Source: Pelodictyon luteolum
GTDB lineage: Bacteria > Bacteroidota > Chlorobiia > Chlorobiales > Chlorobiaceae
Direction of reading: 5' to 3'
DNA: 53,000 bases
Assembly: GCF_001622165.1 (NCBI RefSeq)
Contig: NZ_LVWG01000035.1
Location: 84,566 to 137,565, forward strand
In this document: one piece after another, positions 9,917 through 20,419 of the stretch
Numbering within the stretch: position 1 is the stretch's first letter
Layout of the letters: each line of letters begins with the position of its first letter
The notes under the pieces: generated by a model
What the model was told of the DNA's origin: nothing
The model's input: the letters and a program-made list of their open reading frames with translations, nothing else
Databases searched by the model: none
Made by a program: the position numbers and the translations under genes

Positions 9917-11206
9917 TCATCGGTTCATGTACTTGAAAAACTCTTTATTGTCCTTGGTGTCGGAGAGCTTCTCGCGCATGAACTCCATGCACTCTATCGG
10001 GTTCTTCTCGGCAAGGTACTTGCGGAGAAGCCAGGTGCGGGACAGCTCTTCCTGGCTGAAGAGCAGCTCTTCTTTACGGGTGCCGGAACGAAGGATGTCT
10101 ATGGCAGGGAAGATCCTGCGTTCGCTGAGGCGGCGGTCAAGCACCAGCTCCATGTTGCCGGTACCCTTGAACTCTTCGAAGATGACATCGTCCATCCTTG
10201 AGCCGGTGTCGACGAGCGCCGTGGCTATGATGGTAAGGCTGCCTCCCTCCTCGATGTTGCGGGCTGCGCCGAAAAAGCGCTTCGGCTTGGTCAGCGCGTT
10301 GGCATCGATACCGCCCGACAGGATCTTGCCGGAGTGCGGGATGATGGTGTTGTGGGCTCGGGCAAGGCGGGTGATTGAATCCAGCAGGATCACCACATCG
10401 CGGCCAACTTCTACCAGTCGCTTGGCCTTTTCCATCACCATGTCAGCCACCTGCACATGGCGCTCGGGATCCTCGTCGAAGGTCGAGCTCACCACCTCGG
10501 CCTCAACGCTGCGGGCCATGTCGGTCACCTCCTCAGGGCGCTCGTCGATGAGGAGCACAATAAGGTAAACCTCCGGGTGGTTCTTGATGATGGCATTGGC
10601 GACCATCTGGAGAAGCATGGTCTTGCCGGTTTTGGGCTGTGCGACGATGAGTCCCCTCTGCCCCTTGCCGATCGGGGTGAAGATGTCCATGATGCGGCCG
10701 CAGTACTCGTTCTGCTTCGTCTCGAGCTTCAGACGCTCATGCGGGAACAGCGGGGTCAGGTTCTCGAAGAACGGCCGCTCCCGGGTAATGTCGGGATCGG
10801 CACCGTCAATGGTGTTGATCTTCAGCAGCGCGAAGAACCGTTCGCCCTCTTTCGGCGCACGCACCTGGCCGGAAACCGTGTCGCCGGTCCGCATGCTGAA
10901 GCGCTTGATCTGTGAGGGAGAAACGTAGATGTCGTCGGGAGAGGAGAGGTAATTGTAGTTTGAGGAGCGGAGGAAGCCGTAACCTTCGGGGATCACCTGC
11001 AGAACGCCGGTATTTACCATGACATTGCCGCTTTCCGGATCGGAGCTCTTCTGCGACTGCGCTTCGATGATCTTGAAAATAAGCTCTTCTTTTCGAAGCC
11101 CTGCGGCAGAAACGCCAATCTCCTTGGCCATGGCGTTCAGCTCGTAAACCTTCTTTTTCTGGAGCATGTTGATGTCCAGACTTGCGGCAACAGGATTGTT
11201 CGACAT
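9917..11206 (-). CDS. rho: Transcription termination factor Rho
   Basis: The 429-residue product has the complete Rho layout: a Rho_N helical domain (about 12-52), an OB-fold RNA-binding domain (about 66-130, with GYGFLRSS and [10 protein letters not shown]), and a RecA-like ATPase with P-loop AQPKTGKTM at 189-197 and Walker [16 protein letters not shown]. It is a hexameric RNA helicase that ends untranslated transcripts. The start ATG is at 11206. The roughly 260 bases upstream, to folC, contain an imperfect GC hairpin near 11228-11248 but no gene; Rho leaders are often autoregulated, which may be the use of this region. Confidence 0.95.
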   Translation of the reverse strand: MSNNPVAASLDINMLQKKKVYELNAMAKEIGVSAAGLRKEELIFKIIEAQSQKSSDPESGNVMVNTGVLQVIPEGYGFLRSSNYNYLSSPDDIYVSPSQIKRFSMRTGDTVSGQVRAPKEGERFFALLKINTIDGADPDITRERPFFENLTPLFPHERLKLETKQNEYCGRIMDIFTPIGKGQRGLIVAQPKTGKTMLLQMVANAIIKNHPEVYLIVLLIDERPEEVTDMARSVEAEVVSSTFDEDPERHVQVADMVMEKAKRLVEVGRDVVILLDSITRLARAHNTIIPHSGKILSGGIDANALTKPKRFFGAARNIEEGGSLTIIATALVDTGSRMDDVIFEEFKGTGNMELVLDRRLSERRIFPAIDILRSGTRKEELLFSQEELSRTWLLRKYLAEKNPIECMEFMREKLSDTKDNKEFFKYMNR

Positions 11207-11470
11207 TTTTTCGGTGTGCTTGTGTTAAGCGCCCTTTGGTGCGCCTTTTAATACATGATGGAGAGGAAAAAGGAAGTCCCGAAACCCGCATGCGGACGGC
11301 AGTACGCCATCAATGGCATGGAATGGGAACAATCGGGGAATAGCTGTATTGGCAATGGGATAGTGTCGTGAAGAGGATCCTTCGGGATGCTTCTCCCTAA
11401 GCATTGAAGCCAGGTTCGTTTAAGCGCAGATCCTGATTGAATATACAACTTTTTCGATAAAAAAACCTGT

Positions 11471-12772
11471 TCACCCGGCCTTCCCCGCTGTTCCTTTTTC
11501 AAGCAGGGCTCCGGCCAGATAAAAAGACCCCGTAATAAGAATAAGCGAATCCGGCGAGGCCTCTTCCCGAAGGAACTGCAGCGCCTCGAGCGGCGAGGAA
11601 AACGAAACCGCTTCAGCCCCTAGGCCGCGGCATATTTCCGCCAGTTCTTCAGATGCGACACCCCGCTCGCTCGGAAGTCCGGTAGTGGCGAACCGGCACC
11701 GGAGCCGCATGAGTTCCCGGATCATCGATTCCGAATCCTTGTCGGAAACAAGACCGAAGAGCACCCGGGCGTCCCGGTACCGGGAAAGAAACGGCATGAG
11801 GGCATCGACGGTGGCCCTCATGCCGTCGGCATTGTGCGACACGTCGAGAAAGGTGTCCGGCCGGCGTCCCAGAAGCTCAAGGCGTCCGCGGTAGCCTGTC
11901 GAAGCAAGCGCCTCCAGCCCCGCCCGCACTGCTTCCGGCCCCACGCCGGCGTCTTCAGCCACCGCAACCGCAGTCGCGATGCCAGGAGCATGAAAAGCAC
12001 CCGTCACAGGGACCCTGAGCCCCTTATAGTGACAGGAACCAGTCTCGACATCCAGCTGCAGCATCCCCGGCTCAGCCGAAACACCCCCGAAACTGAAATC
12101 CCGCCCTACCACATGCAGCGGAGCACCGTTCCCCTGTGCCGCATCCCTGACGGGCCCGAACGCCTCTTCCTGCACCGGATCAACATCAGGATTGATGGAA
12201 GTAAACACCCGGGAGGAGGGCTTGATGATGGCCGCCTTCTCCCTAGCAATGGCACTGATCGTGGAGCCGAGCCATTCGGTATGATCAAGTCCGATCCTGG
12301 TGAGCACCGCATAGTCGGACTCAACCACGTTCGTCGCATCCAGCCGGCCGCCCATCCCCGTTTCAAGCACCGACACCTCAACACCGCAGTCGGCGAACCA
12401 GGCGAAGGCGATGGCAGTCGTCACCTCGAAAAACGTCGATTGATGCTCCAGTGCGGCAGGCTTCAAAAGGGTTGCGTAACGGGCGACCGCATCTTCCGGG
12501 ATCCTCCGGCCGTCAATCCGTATCCGCTCAGTGAAGTCGACAAGGTGTGGAGAGGTGTAGAGCGCCGTCTTCTTCCCCGCAGCCGTGAACATCGATGCCA
12601 TGGCTGAAGCGGCCGTTCCCTTCCCGTTCGTTCCCGCCACATGCACCACCATGCCGAGGCGCCGCTCTGGCGAGCCTGCTGCCTGGAGAAGCAGGCGCAC
12701 CCGCTCGAGGCCCGGCTTGATGCCGAAGCGGTGAAGGGGAAACAGAAAATCAAGCGTTTCCTGGTAGGTCAC
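11471..12772 (-). CDS. folC: Bifunctional folylpolyglutamate synthase / dihydrofolate synthase
   Basis: From the GTG at 12772 the product is 433 residues (VTYQETLDFLFPLHRFGIKPGLERV). It carries the Mur-ligase ATP loop VAGTNGKGTAASA, the substrate region ETGMGGRLDATNVV and the C-terminal VFGLVSDKD domain. The enzyme adds glutamate to dihydropteroate and extends folate polyglutamates. The longer reading to 12853 would overlap the end of ruvA and has no family similarity; the GTG lies 10 bases after the ruvA stop. It is the last gene of rpsT-ruvA-folC on minus. Confidence 0.9.
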   Translation of the reverse strand: MTYQETLDFLFPLHRFGIKPGLERVRLLLQAAGSPERRLGMVVHVAGTNGKGTAASAMASMFTAAGKKTALYTSPHLVDFTERIRIDGRRIPEDAVARYATLLKPAALEHQSTFFEVTTAIAFAWFADCGVEVSVLETGMGGRLDATNVVESDYAVLTRIGLDHTEWLGSTISAIAREKAAIIKPSSRVFTSINPDVDPVQEEAFGPVRDAAQGNGAPLHVVGRDFSFGGVSAEPGMLQLDVETGSCHYKGLRVPVTGAFHAPGIATAVAVAEDAGVGPEAVRAGLEALASTGYRGRLELLGRRPDTFLDVSHNADGMRATVDALMPFLSRYRDARVLFGLVSDKDSESMIRELMRLRCRFATTGLPSERGVASEELAEICRGLGAEAVSFSSPLEALQFLREEASPDSLILITGSFYLAGALLEKGTAGKAG

Positions 12773-12782
12773 GGGGTAACGG

Positions 12783-13385
12783 CTAACGGTTATGCATGAA
12801 AAGCAGCGCCGACTTGACCACATCCTCGACACTCCCACCGGGGTTCGCCTCAAGCACGCCAGAAACCGCCTGCTGGGCTGCGGTGCGCGAGAAACCGAGC
12901 GTCAGAAGGGCGCTTGTGGCATCCTCGCGTATTCCGCACGAGAGCGCTCCGGCCGGTGCAGGTGCGGTTCCCTCGGCAGAGAGCTTTAAAATCCTGTCGC
13001 GCAGTTCGAGAATGATGCGCGCCGCCGTCTTGCGGCCGACGCCGGTCACGCCGAACAGGCGTTCGGGAGCATTGGCGAGGATGGCTTCGTGTACCTCAGC
13101 GACCGGAAGCCCTGAAAGCACCGCAAGGGCGAGCTTCGGGCCGACGCCGGATACAAGGAGAAGCAGGCGGAACAGCTGCTTTTCCTCTTCACTTGAAAAA
13201 CCGTAGAGCTGGAGGGCATCCTCCCTTACGGAAAGATGCGTGTAGAGGATGGCTTCGCTGCCCGTCGGGGGCAGACTGCGGGACGTAGAACTGGAGATCA
13301 GGAACCGGTATGCAATGCCCGATACCTCAAGAACCGCCTCTTCAGGCAGGACCGAAACGACCCTGCCGCGGAAATATGCGTACAT
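12783..13385 (-). CDS. ruvA: Holliday junction branch migration complex subunit RuvA
   Basis: At 200 residues it has normal RuvA length: an N-terminal OB fold ([21 protein letters not shown], with [14 protein letters not shown]), two helix-hairpin-helix motifs ([15 protein letters not shown] and [18 protein letters not shown]) and a C-terminal domain that regulates RuvB. RuvA tetramers bind four-way junctions and load RuvB. ruvB and ruvC are not in the window. A short gap separates it from folC downstream and rpsT upstream. Confidence 0.94.
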   Translation of the reverse strand: MYAYFRGRVVSVLPEEAVLEVSGIAYRFLISSSTSRSLPPTGSEAILYTHLSVREDALQLYGFSSEEEKQLFRLLLLVSGVGPKLALAVLSGLPVAEVHEAILANAPERLFGVTGVGRKTAARIILELRDRILKLSAEGTAPAPAGALSCGIREDATSALLTLGFSRTAAQQAVSGVLEANPGGSVEDVVKSALLFMHNR

Positions 13386-13427
13386 GGAAGACTGTGGAAG
13401 CCCGGCCCCAGAGGGACCGGACGCGGG

Positions 13428-13703
13428 TTACTCGGCCTCGGCGTAGCCGTTGAACAGGCGTGTAAGCTGCGACTTCTTGCGCGATGCCTTGTTGGCATGG
13501 ATGTAGTTCTTCACGCCCAGACGGTCGAGCTTCTGGACGGCGGAACGGTATGCAGACTCGACCTCGGACTTTGCGGCACGGGCCTCAATGAGTTTCTGCA
13601 TATTCTTGATCAGGGTCTTCAGCTCTTTTTTGCGAGCCCTGTTCCTGGCATTCCTTCTTTCAGACTGACGCAGTCTTTTTTCAGCCGACTTGTGTAAAGG
13701 CAT
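13428..13703 (-). CDS. rpsT: 30S ribosomal protein S20
   Basis: This 91-residue, Lys/Arg-rich helical protein begins [23 protein letters not shown] and contains the S20 features [22 protein letters not shown]-like at the C-terminal half ([16 protein letters not shown]). It binds 16S rRNA early in small-subunit assembly. The 235 bases upstream, to glmM on the opposite strand, are a divergent promoter region in which no further gene is visible. Confidence 0.95.
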   Translation of the reverse strand: MPLHKSAEKRLRQSERRNARNRARKKELKTLIKNMQKLIEARAAKSEVESAYRSAVQKLDRLGVKNYIHANKASRKKSQLTRLFNGYAEAE

Positions 13704-13938
13704 AAATCGATCGCTCTTGATGAAAATTGATGTAACGAAACCCGGGTGTCCATCGAAATCCCGGCATCACGCCGGCAATTCAATAACAAAGGGCATGTAA
13801 TATAGCAGAAGCATACAAAAAATCAAAAACCCATCCCCTCTTTTTTCTTATATTGGCCCAAAACGTTCATCGAACCGGCAACCCCTGCATAGATAAAGAA
13901 ATAAGCCGCTCCCGGCACAACCCATATCTCTCATCCGC

Positions 13939-15351
13939 ATGAGCCTGATGATCAGCGTTTCCGGCATCAGGGGCGTCGTCGGCGAAAGCCTCACCCCGAA
14001 AAACCTTACAGCATTCAGCATGGCCTTTGCCCGGTGGATCTCTGCCGACAGGGTCCGGCGAGGGAGCACGGAGGGGAAAGCCCGCATCGTCATCGGTCGC
14101 GATACCCGCCCGACAGGCCCCGCCATCAGCGGCCTCGTCGAGAACGCCCTCGTCCTCTCAGGGTGCGACGTTCTGGACATCGGCATCGCCACTACCCCGA
14201 CGGTAGAGCTTGCCGTGACTGAGGAGGGTGCCGACGGAGGGCTCATCATCACCGCATCGCACAACCCCGTCAAGTGGAACGCACTGAAGATGCTCAACAG
14301 CCGCGGGGAGTTCCTCGACGCCGCCGAAGTAGAGGAACTGCTCCGGATTGCTGCTGAAGATGCGCCGGAAAGTGCCCGGTGGGACGCCATCGGGACCCTC
14401 AGCGAAAGCCGCCGCCATGACGGCCTCCATATCGAAAAGATCCTCCGGCTGCCCTTCATCGACACTGACGCCATCAAAGCGGAAGGGTTCCGGGTGCTTG
14501 TCGACTGCGTCGAAGGCGCAGGAGCCTCAATCGTCCCCGAACTCTGCCGCCAGCTCGGCGTCAAGGAAATCATTCCTGTAGCCTGCGGCGGAACCGGCAT
14601 CTTCCCGCGCAACCCCGAACCCATTGAAGAGAACCTGCAGTCGACGATTGCCGCCCTGAAGGAATCGGGTGCCGACTTCGCACTCGTCGTCGACCCCGAT
14701 GTCGACCGCCTCGCCCTCATCAATGAAGACGGCACCCTCTTCGGCGAAGAGTACACCCTCGTCGCCTGCGCCGACTTCCATCTCCGCCACACCCCCGGCC
14801 CGGTGGCCAACAACCTCTCCAGCAGCCGCGCACTCCGCGACATCGCAGAACGCTACGGGGTAGCGTGTTACAGCGGCAAGGTCGGCGAAGCCAACGTCAC
14901 CGAAGTCATGAAGGCCAAAGGGGCCGTCATCGGCGGAGAGGGCAACGGAGGAGTCATCCTCCCGGAGCTCCATTACGGCCGCGACGCCCTCGTCGCCATC
15001 GCCATCTTCCTCCAGGCGTTCGCCCTCTGGCGCCAGAGCCACCCCCGTGGCCCCCTGTCGGCGTTCAGGAAAGAGTTTCCTGACTATGAGATGTCAAAGC
15101 AGAAGGTCGAACTCGGCAAAAACGGCCGCGACAGGCTCCCCGAAATCTTTGAAGCCGTCCGGCGTATGTTCCCCGAAGCGGCGGCGGACCTGCAGGACGG
15201 CCTGAAACTCGACTTCCCGAGGAGCTGGGTGCACCTCCGCCCCTCCAACACCGAACCGATCGTACGTATATACTCCGAGGCCCCCACGAAGGAGGAGGCC
15301 GAAGCACTCGCTTCCTCGATACAGAAGTCCCTCGAGTCGCTCAATGGGTAA
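13939..15351 (+). CDS. glmM: Phosphoglucosamine mutase-like phosphohexomutase
   Basis: This 470-residue protein has the four-domain alpha-D-phosphohexomutase layout: active-site phosphoserine Ser107 in TASHNP, metal loop DPDVDRLAL, sugar loop GEGNGG and a C-terminal phosphate loop [12 protein letters not shown]. In Chlorobiota this gene is usually taken to be GlmM, which makes glucosamine-1-phosphate for UDP-GlcNAc. The metal and sugar loops differ from the E. coli GlmM pattern (GEQSGH), so phosphomannomutase or phosphoglucomutase activity is also possible. The stop overlaps the next gene by eight bases, so the two are coupled. Confidence 0.82.
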   Translation: MSLMISVSGIRGVVGESLTPKNLTAFSMAFARWISADRVRRGSTEGKARIVIGRDTRPTGPAISGLVENALVLSGCDVLDIGIATTPTVELAVTEEGADGGLIITASHNPVKWNALKMLNSRGEFLDAAEVEELLRIAAEDAPESARWDAIGTLSESRRHDGLHIEKILRLPFIDTDAIKAEGFRVLVDCVEGAGASIVPELCRQLGVKEIIPVACGGTGIFPRNPEPIEENLQSTIAALKESGADFALVVDPDVDRLALINEDGTLFGEEYTLVACADFHLRHTPGPVANNLSSSRALRDIAERYGVACYSGKVGEANVTEVMKAKGAVIGGEGNGGVILPELHYGRDALVAIAIFLQAFALWRQSHPRGPLSAFRKEFPDYEMSKQKVELGKNGRDRLPEIFEAVRRMFPEAAADLQDGLKLDFPRSWVHLRPSNTEPIVRIYSEAPTKEEAEALASSIQKSLESLNG

Positions 15352-17182
15352 AGGGCCAAGAGGGCAGGGCGGATTCACGACCCAGCAGGACGACACCCTC
15401 CGCGGGCGGAAAAAGGGCTCGGTGGACAGCTATATCGTCTCCCGCCTGCTCCAGTACATCAAGCCGCTCAAGGGGCTTGTCGCAACGGCGATCATCATAA
15501 CCGTCGGCGGCTCGTTCCTCGGCCCCCTGCGCCCCTACCTCACGAAAGTCGCCATCGACGACCACATCTCGAAAGGTGACCTTCACGGGCTCGGCACCAT
15601 CAGCCTCATCCTCGGCGCCGTCATCCTCCTCGACGGCATCAAGCAGTACGCCGCCACCTGGCTCGCCCAGGTCATCGGACAGAAAGCGGTCTTCAACATC
15701 CGCATGGACGTGTTCCGCCACCTCCAGAAACTCCCCGCCCGATTCTACGACCGCAACCCCATCGGCCGGCTCATCACCCGAACGACCAATGACATCGAGT
15801 CCCTGAACGAACTGCTCTCGAGCGGCATCGTCACCATCCTCGGCGACACGCTCCAGCTCGTCTTCATCGTAGGGATCATGGTATGGATCGACTGGCAGCT
15901 CACGCTGGTGGTGCTTGCCATCCTGCCGCTCATGCTCTACGCCACCGTCTTCTTCAAGAGCCGGGTCCGCATCGCATTCCAGGACGTGCGTACCCATGTC
16001 GCCCGGCTCAACACCTTCTTCCAGGAACATATCACCGGCATGGCGATCGTGCAGCTCTTCAACCGCCAGGAGCGGGAAAGCGAAGCGTACGCATCAATCA
16101 ACCGCGACCACCGCGATGCCAACATCCGCACCGTCTTCTACTTCTCCATCTACTTCCCCCTCATCGAAACCCTCAGTGCCGTAGCCGCAGGCCTGGTGAT
16201 ATGGTACAGCGGTGTACGCCTCCTGAAGGCCGATCTCACCATCGGTATCGTCATATCGTTCGTGCAGTACATCTCGCTCTTCTTCCGCCCCCTGCAGCAC
16301 CTGTCCGACAAGTTCAACACCATGCAGACCGCCATTGCAAGCTCAGACCGCATATTCCGGCTGCTCGATGAAAAGGAGGGCCTTGAGGAAGGGGGGGAAG
16401 AGGGCAGCGCCGCCTCCCCCCTCGACACCTTCACCGGCAGCATCGAGTTCAAGAACGTCTGGTTCGCCTATGAACATGAGAACTGGGTTCTGAGGGACGT
16501 CTCCTTCAGTATCCGGCGCGGTGAAAAGATCGCCATCGTCGGTGCAACCGGCAGCGGAAAAACCACCATCATAAACATCCTCTCGCGCCTCTACCCCTAC
16601 CAGCAGGGCGAAGTCCTCGTTGACGGCATCCGGCTCGAAGAGATTCCCCAGCAGTCTCTGCGCAGCCTTGTCGGCGTGGTCATGCAGGACGTGTTCCTGT
16701 TCTCCGGCACCATTCAGGAGAACCTCGCGTTCGGCAACCCTTCCGTGCCTTTTGAAACGCTCCGTGAAGCCGCAGAAACAGTCGGTGCCGACCGGTTCAT
16801 CCGGAAACTTCCCGGCGGCTACAGCTACCGCGTCCTTGAAAACGGCACCGGCCTGTCAACCGGCCAGAAACAGCTCATCGCCTTCGTCCGCGCTCTGCTC
16901 TACAACCCCGAGATCCTCGTCCTCGACGAAGCCACCAGCTCTGTCGACACCGAAACCGAAGGGCTCATCGACCGCGCCACCGAGCGGCTCATGAAAGACC
17001 GCACCTCCATCATCATCGCCCACCGCCTCTCCAGCGTGCAGAAAGCGGACCGCATCATCGTCCTGCACAAAGGGGTCATCCGCGAAACCGGTTCCCATCA
17101 GGAACTGTTGAAAGAGCGCGGACTCTACCACAAACTCTACCTCCTGCAGCACCCCGAGACCCTTACCGCCGAAGGCGCGTAA
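15344..17182 (+). CDS. ABC exporter, fused permease and ATPase (MsbA/MdlB type)
   Basis: This 612-residue half-transporter has a type I exporter membrane domain (about 40-330, six hydrophobic helices) and a nucleotide-binding domain: Walker [10 protein letters not shown] at 400-408, Walker B LVLDE at 525-529 and switch His560. The signature is LSTGQ (504-508) instead of LSGGQ, at the position that closes the ATP site. Such proteins export lipids or drugs as homo- or heterodimers; no second half-transporter is adjacent. An MsbA-like lipid A-core flippase role is possible but not shown. Translation is coupled to the upstream mutase gene. Confidence 0.85.
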   Translation: MGKGPRGQGGFTTQQDDTLRGRKKGSVDSYIVSRLLQYIKPLKGLVATAIIITVGGSFLGPLRPYLTKVAIDDHISKGDLHGLGTISLILGAVILLDGIKQYAATWLAQVIGQKAVFNIRMDVFRHLQKLPARFYDRNPIGRLITRTTNDIESLNELLSSGIVTILGDTLQLVFIVGIMVWIDWQLTLVVLAILPLMLYATVFFKSRVRIAFQDVRTHVARLNTFFQEHITGMAIVQLFNRQERESEAYASINRDHRDANIRTVFYFSIYFPLIETLSAVAAGLVIWYSGVRLLKADLTIGIVISFVQYISLFFRPLQHLSDKFNTMQTAIASSDRIFRLLDEKEGLEEGGEEGSAASPLDTFTGSIEFKNVWFAYEHENWVLRDVSFSIRRGEKIAIVGATGSGKTTIINILSRLYPYQQGEVLVDGIRLEEIPQQSLRSLVGVVMQDVFLFSGTIQENLAFGNPSVPFETLREAAETVGADRFIRKLPGGYSYRVLENGTGLSTGQKQLIAFVRALLYNPEILVLDEATSSVDTETEGLIDRATERLMKDRTSIIIAHRLSSVQKADRIIVLHKGVIRETGSHQELLKERGLYHKLYLLQHPETLTAEGA

Positions 17183-17445
17183 AGCAACACGCTTGCGGTT
17201 ACGACCGCTCAGTACTGCAACACTCCCCCTGTCAGTGGTACTGACCGAAAATCCCGAAGCAGTCGCCGCCCCCTCCACAACGGTTACCATCGAGCCCTAT
17301 GGTTTTCCTTTTTCATGTATATATTAAAGTATGAGGCTCAGCTGTACTCCTCTACCAAACAGGAAGGCTCAAGTGACTGCTTCTGTCACGGGCTCAGTCA
17401 CGTTATGATACTATTGATGCGTACAGTCAGACCGGAGGCTATACG

Positions 17446-17736
17446 ATGAACAAACAAAGCGCTCTCGAACTGCTGAGCAGCAGCAAGCCTGAACTGCAAG
17501 CCCGTTTCGGTGTAGTCAGGCTGGCGTTGTTCGGTTCTACTTCCCGCAATACGGCAACCAGTGAAAGCGATGTTGATGTGTTGGTTGCTTTCGACGGACC
17601 TGCCACCGCCAAGCGCTATTTCGGGGTGCAGTTCTTTCTTGAAGACCTCCTTGGCCGCCCGGTAGATCTGGTTACTGAAAAAGCCCTTCGAACAGCGTTA
17701 CGCCCATTTATAGAACGGGAGCAGATCAATGTCTGA
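17446..17736 (+). CDS. MNT-type nucleotidyltransferase, probable HEPN/MNT antitoxin
   Basis: The 96-residue protein is a minimal nucleotidyltransferase with GSTSRNTATSESDVDVLV (G30-S31 and catalytic D42/D44). It resembles MntA antitoxins that AMPylate and silence a HEPN RNase encoded directly downstream. A good Shine-Dalgarno (GGAGG, 17434-17438) precedes the ATG at 17446. The expected HEPN gene begins in the right overlapping position (17729) but stops after 14 codons. The 263 bases upstream, to the ABC exporter, hold only an AT-rich promoter-like stretch near 17310-17330 and a short inverted repeat CAGTAC/GTACTG (17210-17243). Confidence 0.85.
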   Translation: MNKQSALELLSSSKPELQARFGVVRLALFGSTSRNTATSESDVDVLVAFDGPATAKRYFGVQFFLEDLLGRPVDLVTEKALRTALRPFIEREQINV

Positions 17737-17773
17737 TGCCAACCAGCGCCAGTGGCGTTTGTCAAGGCAATAG
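17729..17773 (+). pseudogene. Remnant of the HEPN toxin partner (N-terminus only)
   Basis: An ATG overlapping the MNT stop by eight bases opens MSDANQRQWRLSRQ and ends at TAG. HEPN partners of MNT proteins often begin with M-S-x-x-x-x-R-x-W-R and start in exactly this overlap. No continuation of a HEPN domain is seen in any frame of the following 170 bases, so the toxin appears deleted rather than merely frameshifted. The call rests on position plus about ten residues. Confidence 0.5.
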
Positions 17774-17838
17774 TACGATATGAGAGCCCCCGCCCGGGCA
17801 AGGTCGAGACCAGGGGGTCAGCAACGAACTGCCGCACC

Positions 17839-17878
17839 CCTCATGCCACCTCATGTCACCTTATGCCACCTCATGACT
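17839..17878. repeat. Four tandem copies of a 10-bp unit
   Basis: CCTCATGCCA, CCTCATGTCA, CCTTATGCCA and CCTCATGACT follow one another without spacing, just beyond the HEPN remnant and before the end of the permease gene on minus. The copies differ at one to three positions. A replication-slippage scar at a deletion junction is one explanation. Confidence 0.75.
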
Positions 17879-17945
17879 GATCAAGGGCTGAGCGCGCCAA
17901 TGCATGCTGATGAAGGAGAACAGTCGATGCCCGATGCTGTTCCAG

Positions 17946-19214
17946 TTACAGCGAGCTGTCGCGCAGCACCTGCACCGGCTCGAGCTTCGCGGCACGGGCG
18001 GAAGGGAATATGGCGGCGAAGGTGCTGATGAATACCGTGACGCCGATCACATAGAGGAAGTAGAGTGGGTTCGTCGACATGCTGAACCCGGTTTTCGAGA
18101 TGGGGCCCTGCGAGTTCTCGATGGGGATGCTGGCGAAGATATCGATGGAGCCGATGGCAAGAATCCCGCCGAGCACAGCCCCGACAAGCCCCACAAGGAA
18201 CCCCTCGAGCACGAAGAGCGACACCAGCTGCAGGCGTGAGAAGCCGAACGACTTCATGATGGCAATATCGCGGCTCTTCTCGAACACGGTGGTCACGAGA
18301 ATGTTGGCCACACCGAACCCGGAAACCACCCCCACGAACGCCACCAGCGAAAACACGATAGTGCCGATGCGGGCAAACAGGGAAAGCACGCCCGAGTTGG
18401 CCTCCTGCCAGGTAAGGGTGCGGTAGCCGGTGAGCGACTGGAGCTCACGGGCAAGTGCTGTGTTGTTGAGTGGATCCTGCACCTTCAGGGCGATGCCGCT
18501 CACCTTGTCCGGCGGCATGCCTTCAACAATCTGGGCGAGCTTGAGGGAGGAATAGACGCTGTTGTCGGTGGCGTTGACCCCCGAAAAGAAAATCCCCGAC
18601 ACCTTGCACTGCCGGCTTGGGCCCGTTCCGGGAATGATGGTCACCTCATCGTTCAGCTTGAGCTCCATTTCGCGAGCGACCGTTCGGCCGACAAGCAGAC
18701 CGTTCGCGGTGCGGGCGAAGAGCGCGGCATCGCCCTCTGTCAGTTTCCCCTTGATGCCACTGATGCTGTCCTCCCGCTCAAGGTCCACCCCTTTCAGGAG
18801 CAGCGGCTCGTTCAGCCGGCCTTTCACCAGCATCACCTGCGACTCCACATAAGGAGAGGCAGCCCTCACAAGCAGGTCGTAGGGGGCAGCGGCAAGCACC
18901 GAAAGGATGCGCCGGTAACTCCGGACCTCGTCGCGCTCCAGTTTCTCAATATTGTCCACAACAAACGCCACCGATGACGGGCGCGTTCCAGCAATCACGT
19001 TGACCGGCACCGGATCGATCTTTTCCCCCTTCAGGGTGATGTGCGGTGCGACGTCGATAATGGTCTCTACGAAGGAATCAAGCAGACCGCGCGTGAGGGA
19101 AATCGTTGTAATCAGCACCATGGTGCTGACGGCCACGCCGATGATGGTGGTCAAGCTCTGCCGACGCCGGCCGAGCAGGTGCCGCATGGCTATCTGGAAC
19201 AATGTCTTCAGCAT
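17946..19214 (-). CDS. ABC transporter permease, MacB/LolC (FtsX) family
   Basis: The 422-residue product starts MLKTLFQIAMRHLLGRRRQSLTT, followed by a first membrane helix, a periplasmic domain of about 220 residues, and three C-terminal helices with the FtsX-domain segment FEKSRDIAIMKSFGFSRLQLVSLFVLEGFLVGLVG. This is the four-helix topology of LolC/E and MacB permeases, which move lipoproteins or export substrates with energy from an ATPase encoded elsewhere (no LolD-like gene here). The start is ATG at 19214. It is divergent from fni, with about 110 bases of AT-rich promoter space between them. Confidence 0.85.
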   Translation of the reverse strand: MLKTLFQIAMRHLLGRRRQSLTTIIGVAVSTMVLITTISLTRGLLDSFVETIIDVAPHITLKGEKIDPVPVNVIAGTRPSSVAFVVDNIEKLERDEVRSYRRILSVLAAAPYDLLVRAASPYVESQVMLVKGRLNEPLLLKGVDLEREDSISGIKGKLTEGDAALFARTANGLLVGRTVAREMELKLNDEVTIIPGTGPSRQCKVSGIFFSGVNATDNSVYSSLKLAQIVEGMPPDKVSGIALKVQDPLNNTALARELQSLTGYRTLTWQEANSGVLSLFARIGTIVFSLVAFVGVVSGFGVANILVTTVFEKSRDIAIMKSFGFSRLQLVSLFVLEGFLVGLVGAVLGGILAIGSIDIFASIPIENSQGPISKTGFSMSTNPLYFLYVIGVTVFISTFAAIFPSARAAKLEPVQVLRDSSL

Positions 19215-19322
19215 GGCGGACGGGCGGTTCAGAAGGAAATATTATGGGATTTTTTATTAAGTTATGACTTTTACATAGAAGTATGAAACACAGGTAAAGG
19301 GCAAGAGAAGCAACCGGGCGGC

Positions 19323-20408
19323 ATGAGCACAATCATCACCAACAGCACCGCGGAACGCAAACACAGCCATGTCGACATCTGCCTGAACGGCGATGTTGCA
19401 TTCAGCACCCCTACGACCGGGTTCGAGCGTTACCGGCTCCGCCACAACGCCCTGCCTGAAGTAAGCTTCGCCGACATCACGACAGAAAGCCGGTTCCTCG
19501 GCCGCAGGATCGGCGCACCGCTCATGATCTCCTCCATGACAGGAGGCTACAGCGAGGCTGCTGAACTCAACCGCCAGCTGGCAGAAACCGCCGAACGCTT
19601 CCAGCTGCCTCTCGGTGTCGGCAGCATGCGCCAGGCGCTTGAAGACGACGCATACCGCGACAGCTTCTCCGTCGTGCGCCGCCACGCCCCCACCATACAG
19701 ATATTCGCCAACATCGGCGCACCAGAGGTCGCCAAAGGCCTGTCGGAAAAGGATCTTCACATCATGCTGGAGATGATCCGGGCCGACGGGCTCATCATCC
19801 ATCTCAACGCCGCACAGGAACTTTTCCAGCCGGAAGGCGGAACCGATTTCCGCCGGGTGCTCGACAACATCGCCGACATTGCGGCCAAACTCCCCGTACC
19901 GGTCATCGCCAAGGAGGTCGGCTGCGGCATCTCCGGTCCTGTCGCCCGGAAACTCCTTGATGCAGGGGTCCAGGTGATCGATGTTGCCGGTGCCGGCGGC
20001 ATCAGCTGGCAGAAAGTCGAGGAGGCGCGCTATACAAGACGGTTCGGCACCGACACGCGCTTCAGCCAGGAAGGGATCGAGGAACTGCTGAACTGGGGTA
20101 TCCCAACGGCAGATTGCGTGCTGGAAGTCGACGCCCTCCGGCCGAAAACAGCCGGAACCCGCCCGTTCTCCATCATTGCCTCCGGCGGCATCCAAAGCGG
20201 CCTTGACATCGCAAAATCAATCGCGCTCGGCGCGGACCTTGCCGCATCGGCCGGAGCACTCCTGCGCGCGCTCCACCACGGGACCCTTGAGGCAACCATC
20301 ACCGCATGGCTCCAGGACCTCAGGGCCTCGATGTTCCTCACCGGATCGGCCAATGTAGCGGAACTGCAGAACAACAGACCCATCGGCGACACCGCCAAGC
20401 AACCTTGA
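19323..20408 (+). CDS. fni: Isopentenyl-diphosphate delta-isomerase, type 2
   Basis: This 361-residue FMN- and NADPH-dependent TIM-barrel protein carries family motifs [11 protein letters not shown] near the N-terminus, [20 protein letters not shown] and the C-terminal flavin phosphate site [20 protein letters not shown]. It interconverts IPP and DMAPP, the building blocks of carotenoids, quinones and the farnesyl tails of bacteriochlorophylls. It is followed after 11 bases by a prenyl diphosphate synthase on the same strand, so the two form an isoprenoid pair. Confidence 0.94.
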   Translation: MSTIITNSTAERKHSHVDICLNGDVAFSTPTTGFERYRLRHNALPEVSFADITTESRFLGRRIGAPLMISSMTGGYSEAAELNRQLAETAERFQLPLGVGSMRQALEDDAYRDSFSVVRRHAPTIQIFANIGAPEVAKGLSEKDLHIMLEMIRADGLIIHLNAAQELFQPEGGTDFRRVLDNIADIAAKLPVPVIAKEVGCGISGPVARKLLDAGVQVIDVAGAGGISWQKVEEARYTRRFGTDTRFSQEGIEELLNWGIPTADCVLEVDALRPKTAGTRPFSIIASGGIQSGLDIAKSIALGADLAASAGALLRALHHGTLEATITAWLQDLRASMFLTGSANVAELQNNRPIGDTAKQP

Positions 20409-20419
20409 CACAACCAGCC

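Noticed and set aside
11207-11470. Open frame 11248..11502 on minus between folC and rho
   Set aside because: It starts inside the folC end and shows no coding character; the region is better read as the rho leader.
13848-14843. A 331-codon minus-strand frame rich in Ser and Arg
   Set aside because: It lies opposite the glmM-like gene and has the composition of a reverse-frame shadow, with no motif.
17839-17878. Short tandem repeats considered as a CRISPR array
   Set aside because: Units are 10 bases with no spacers and no cas genes nearby.
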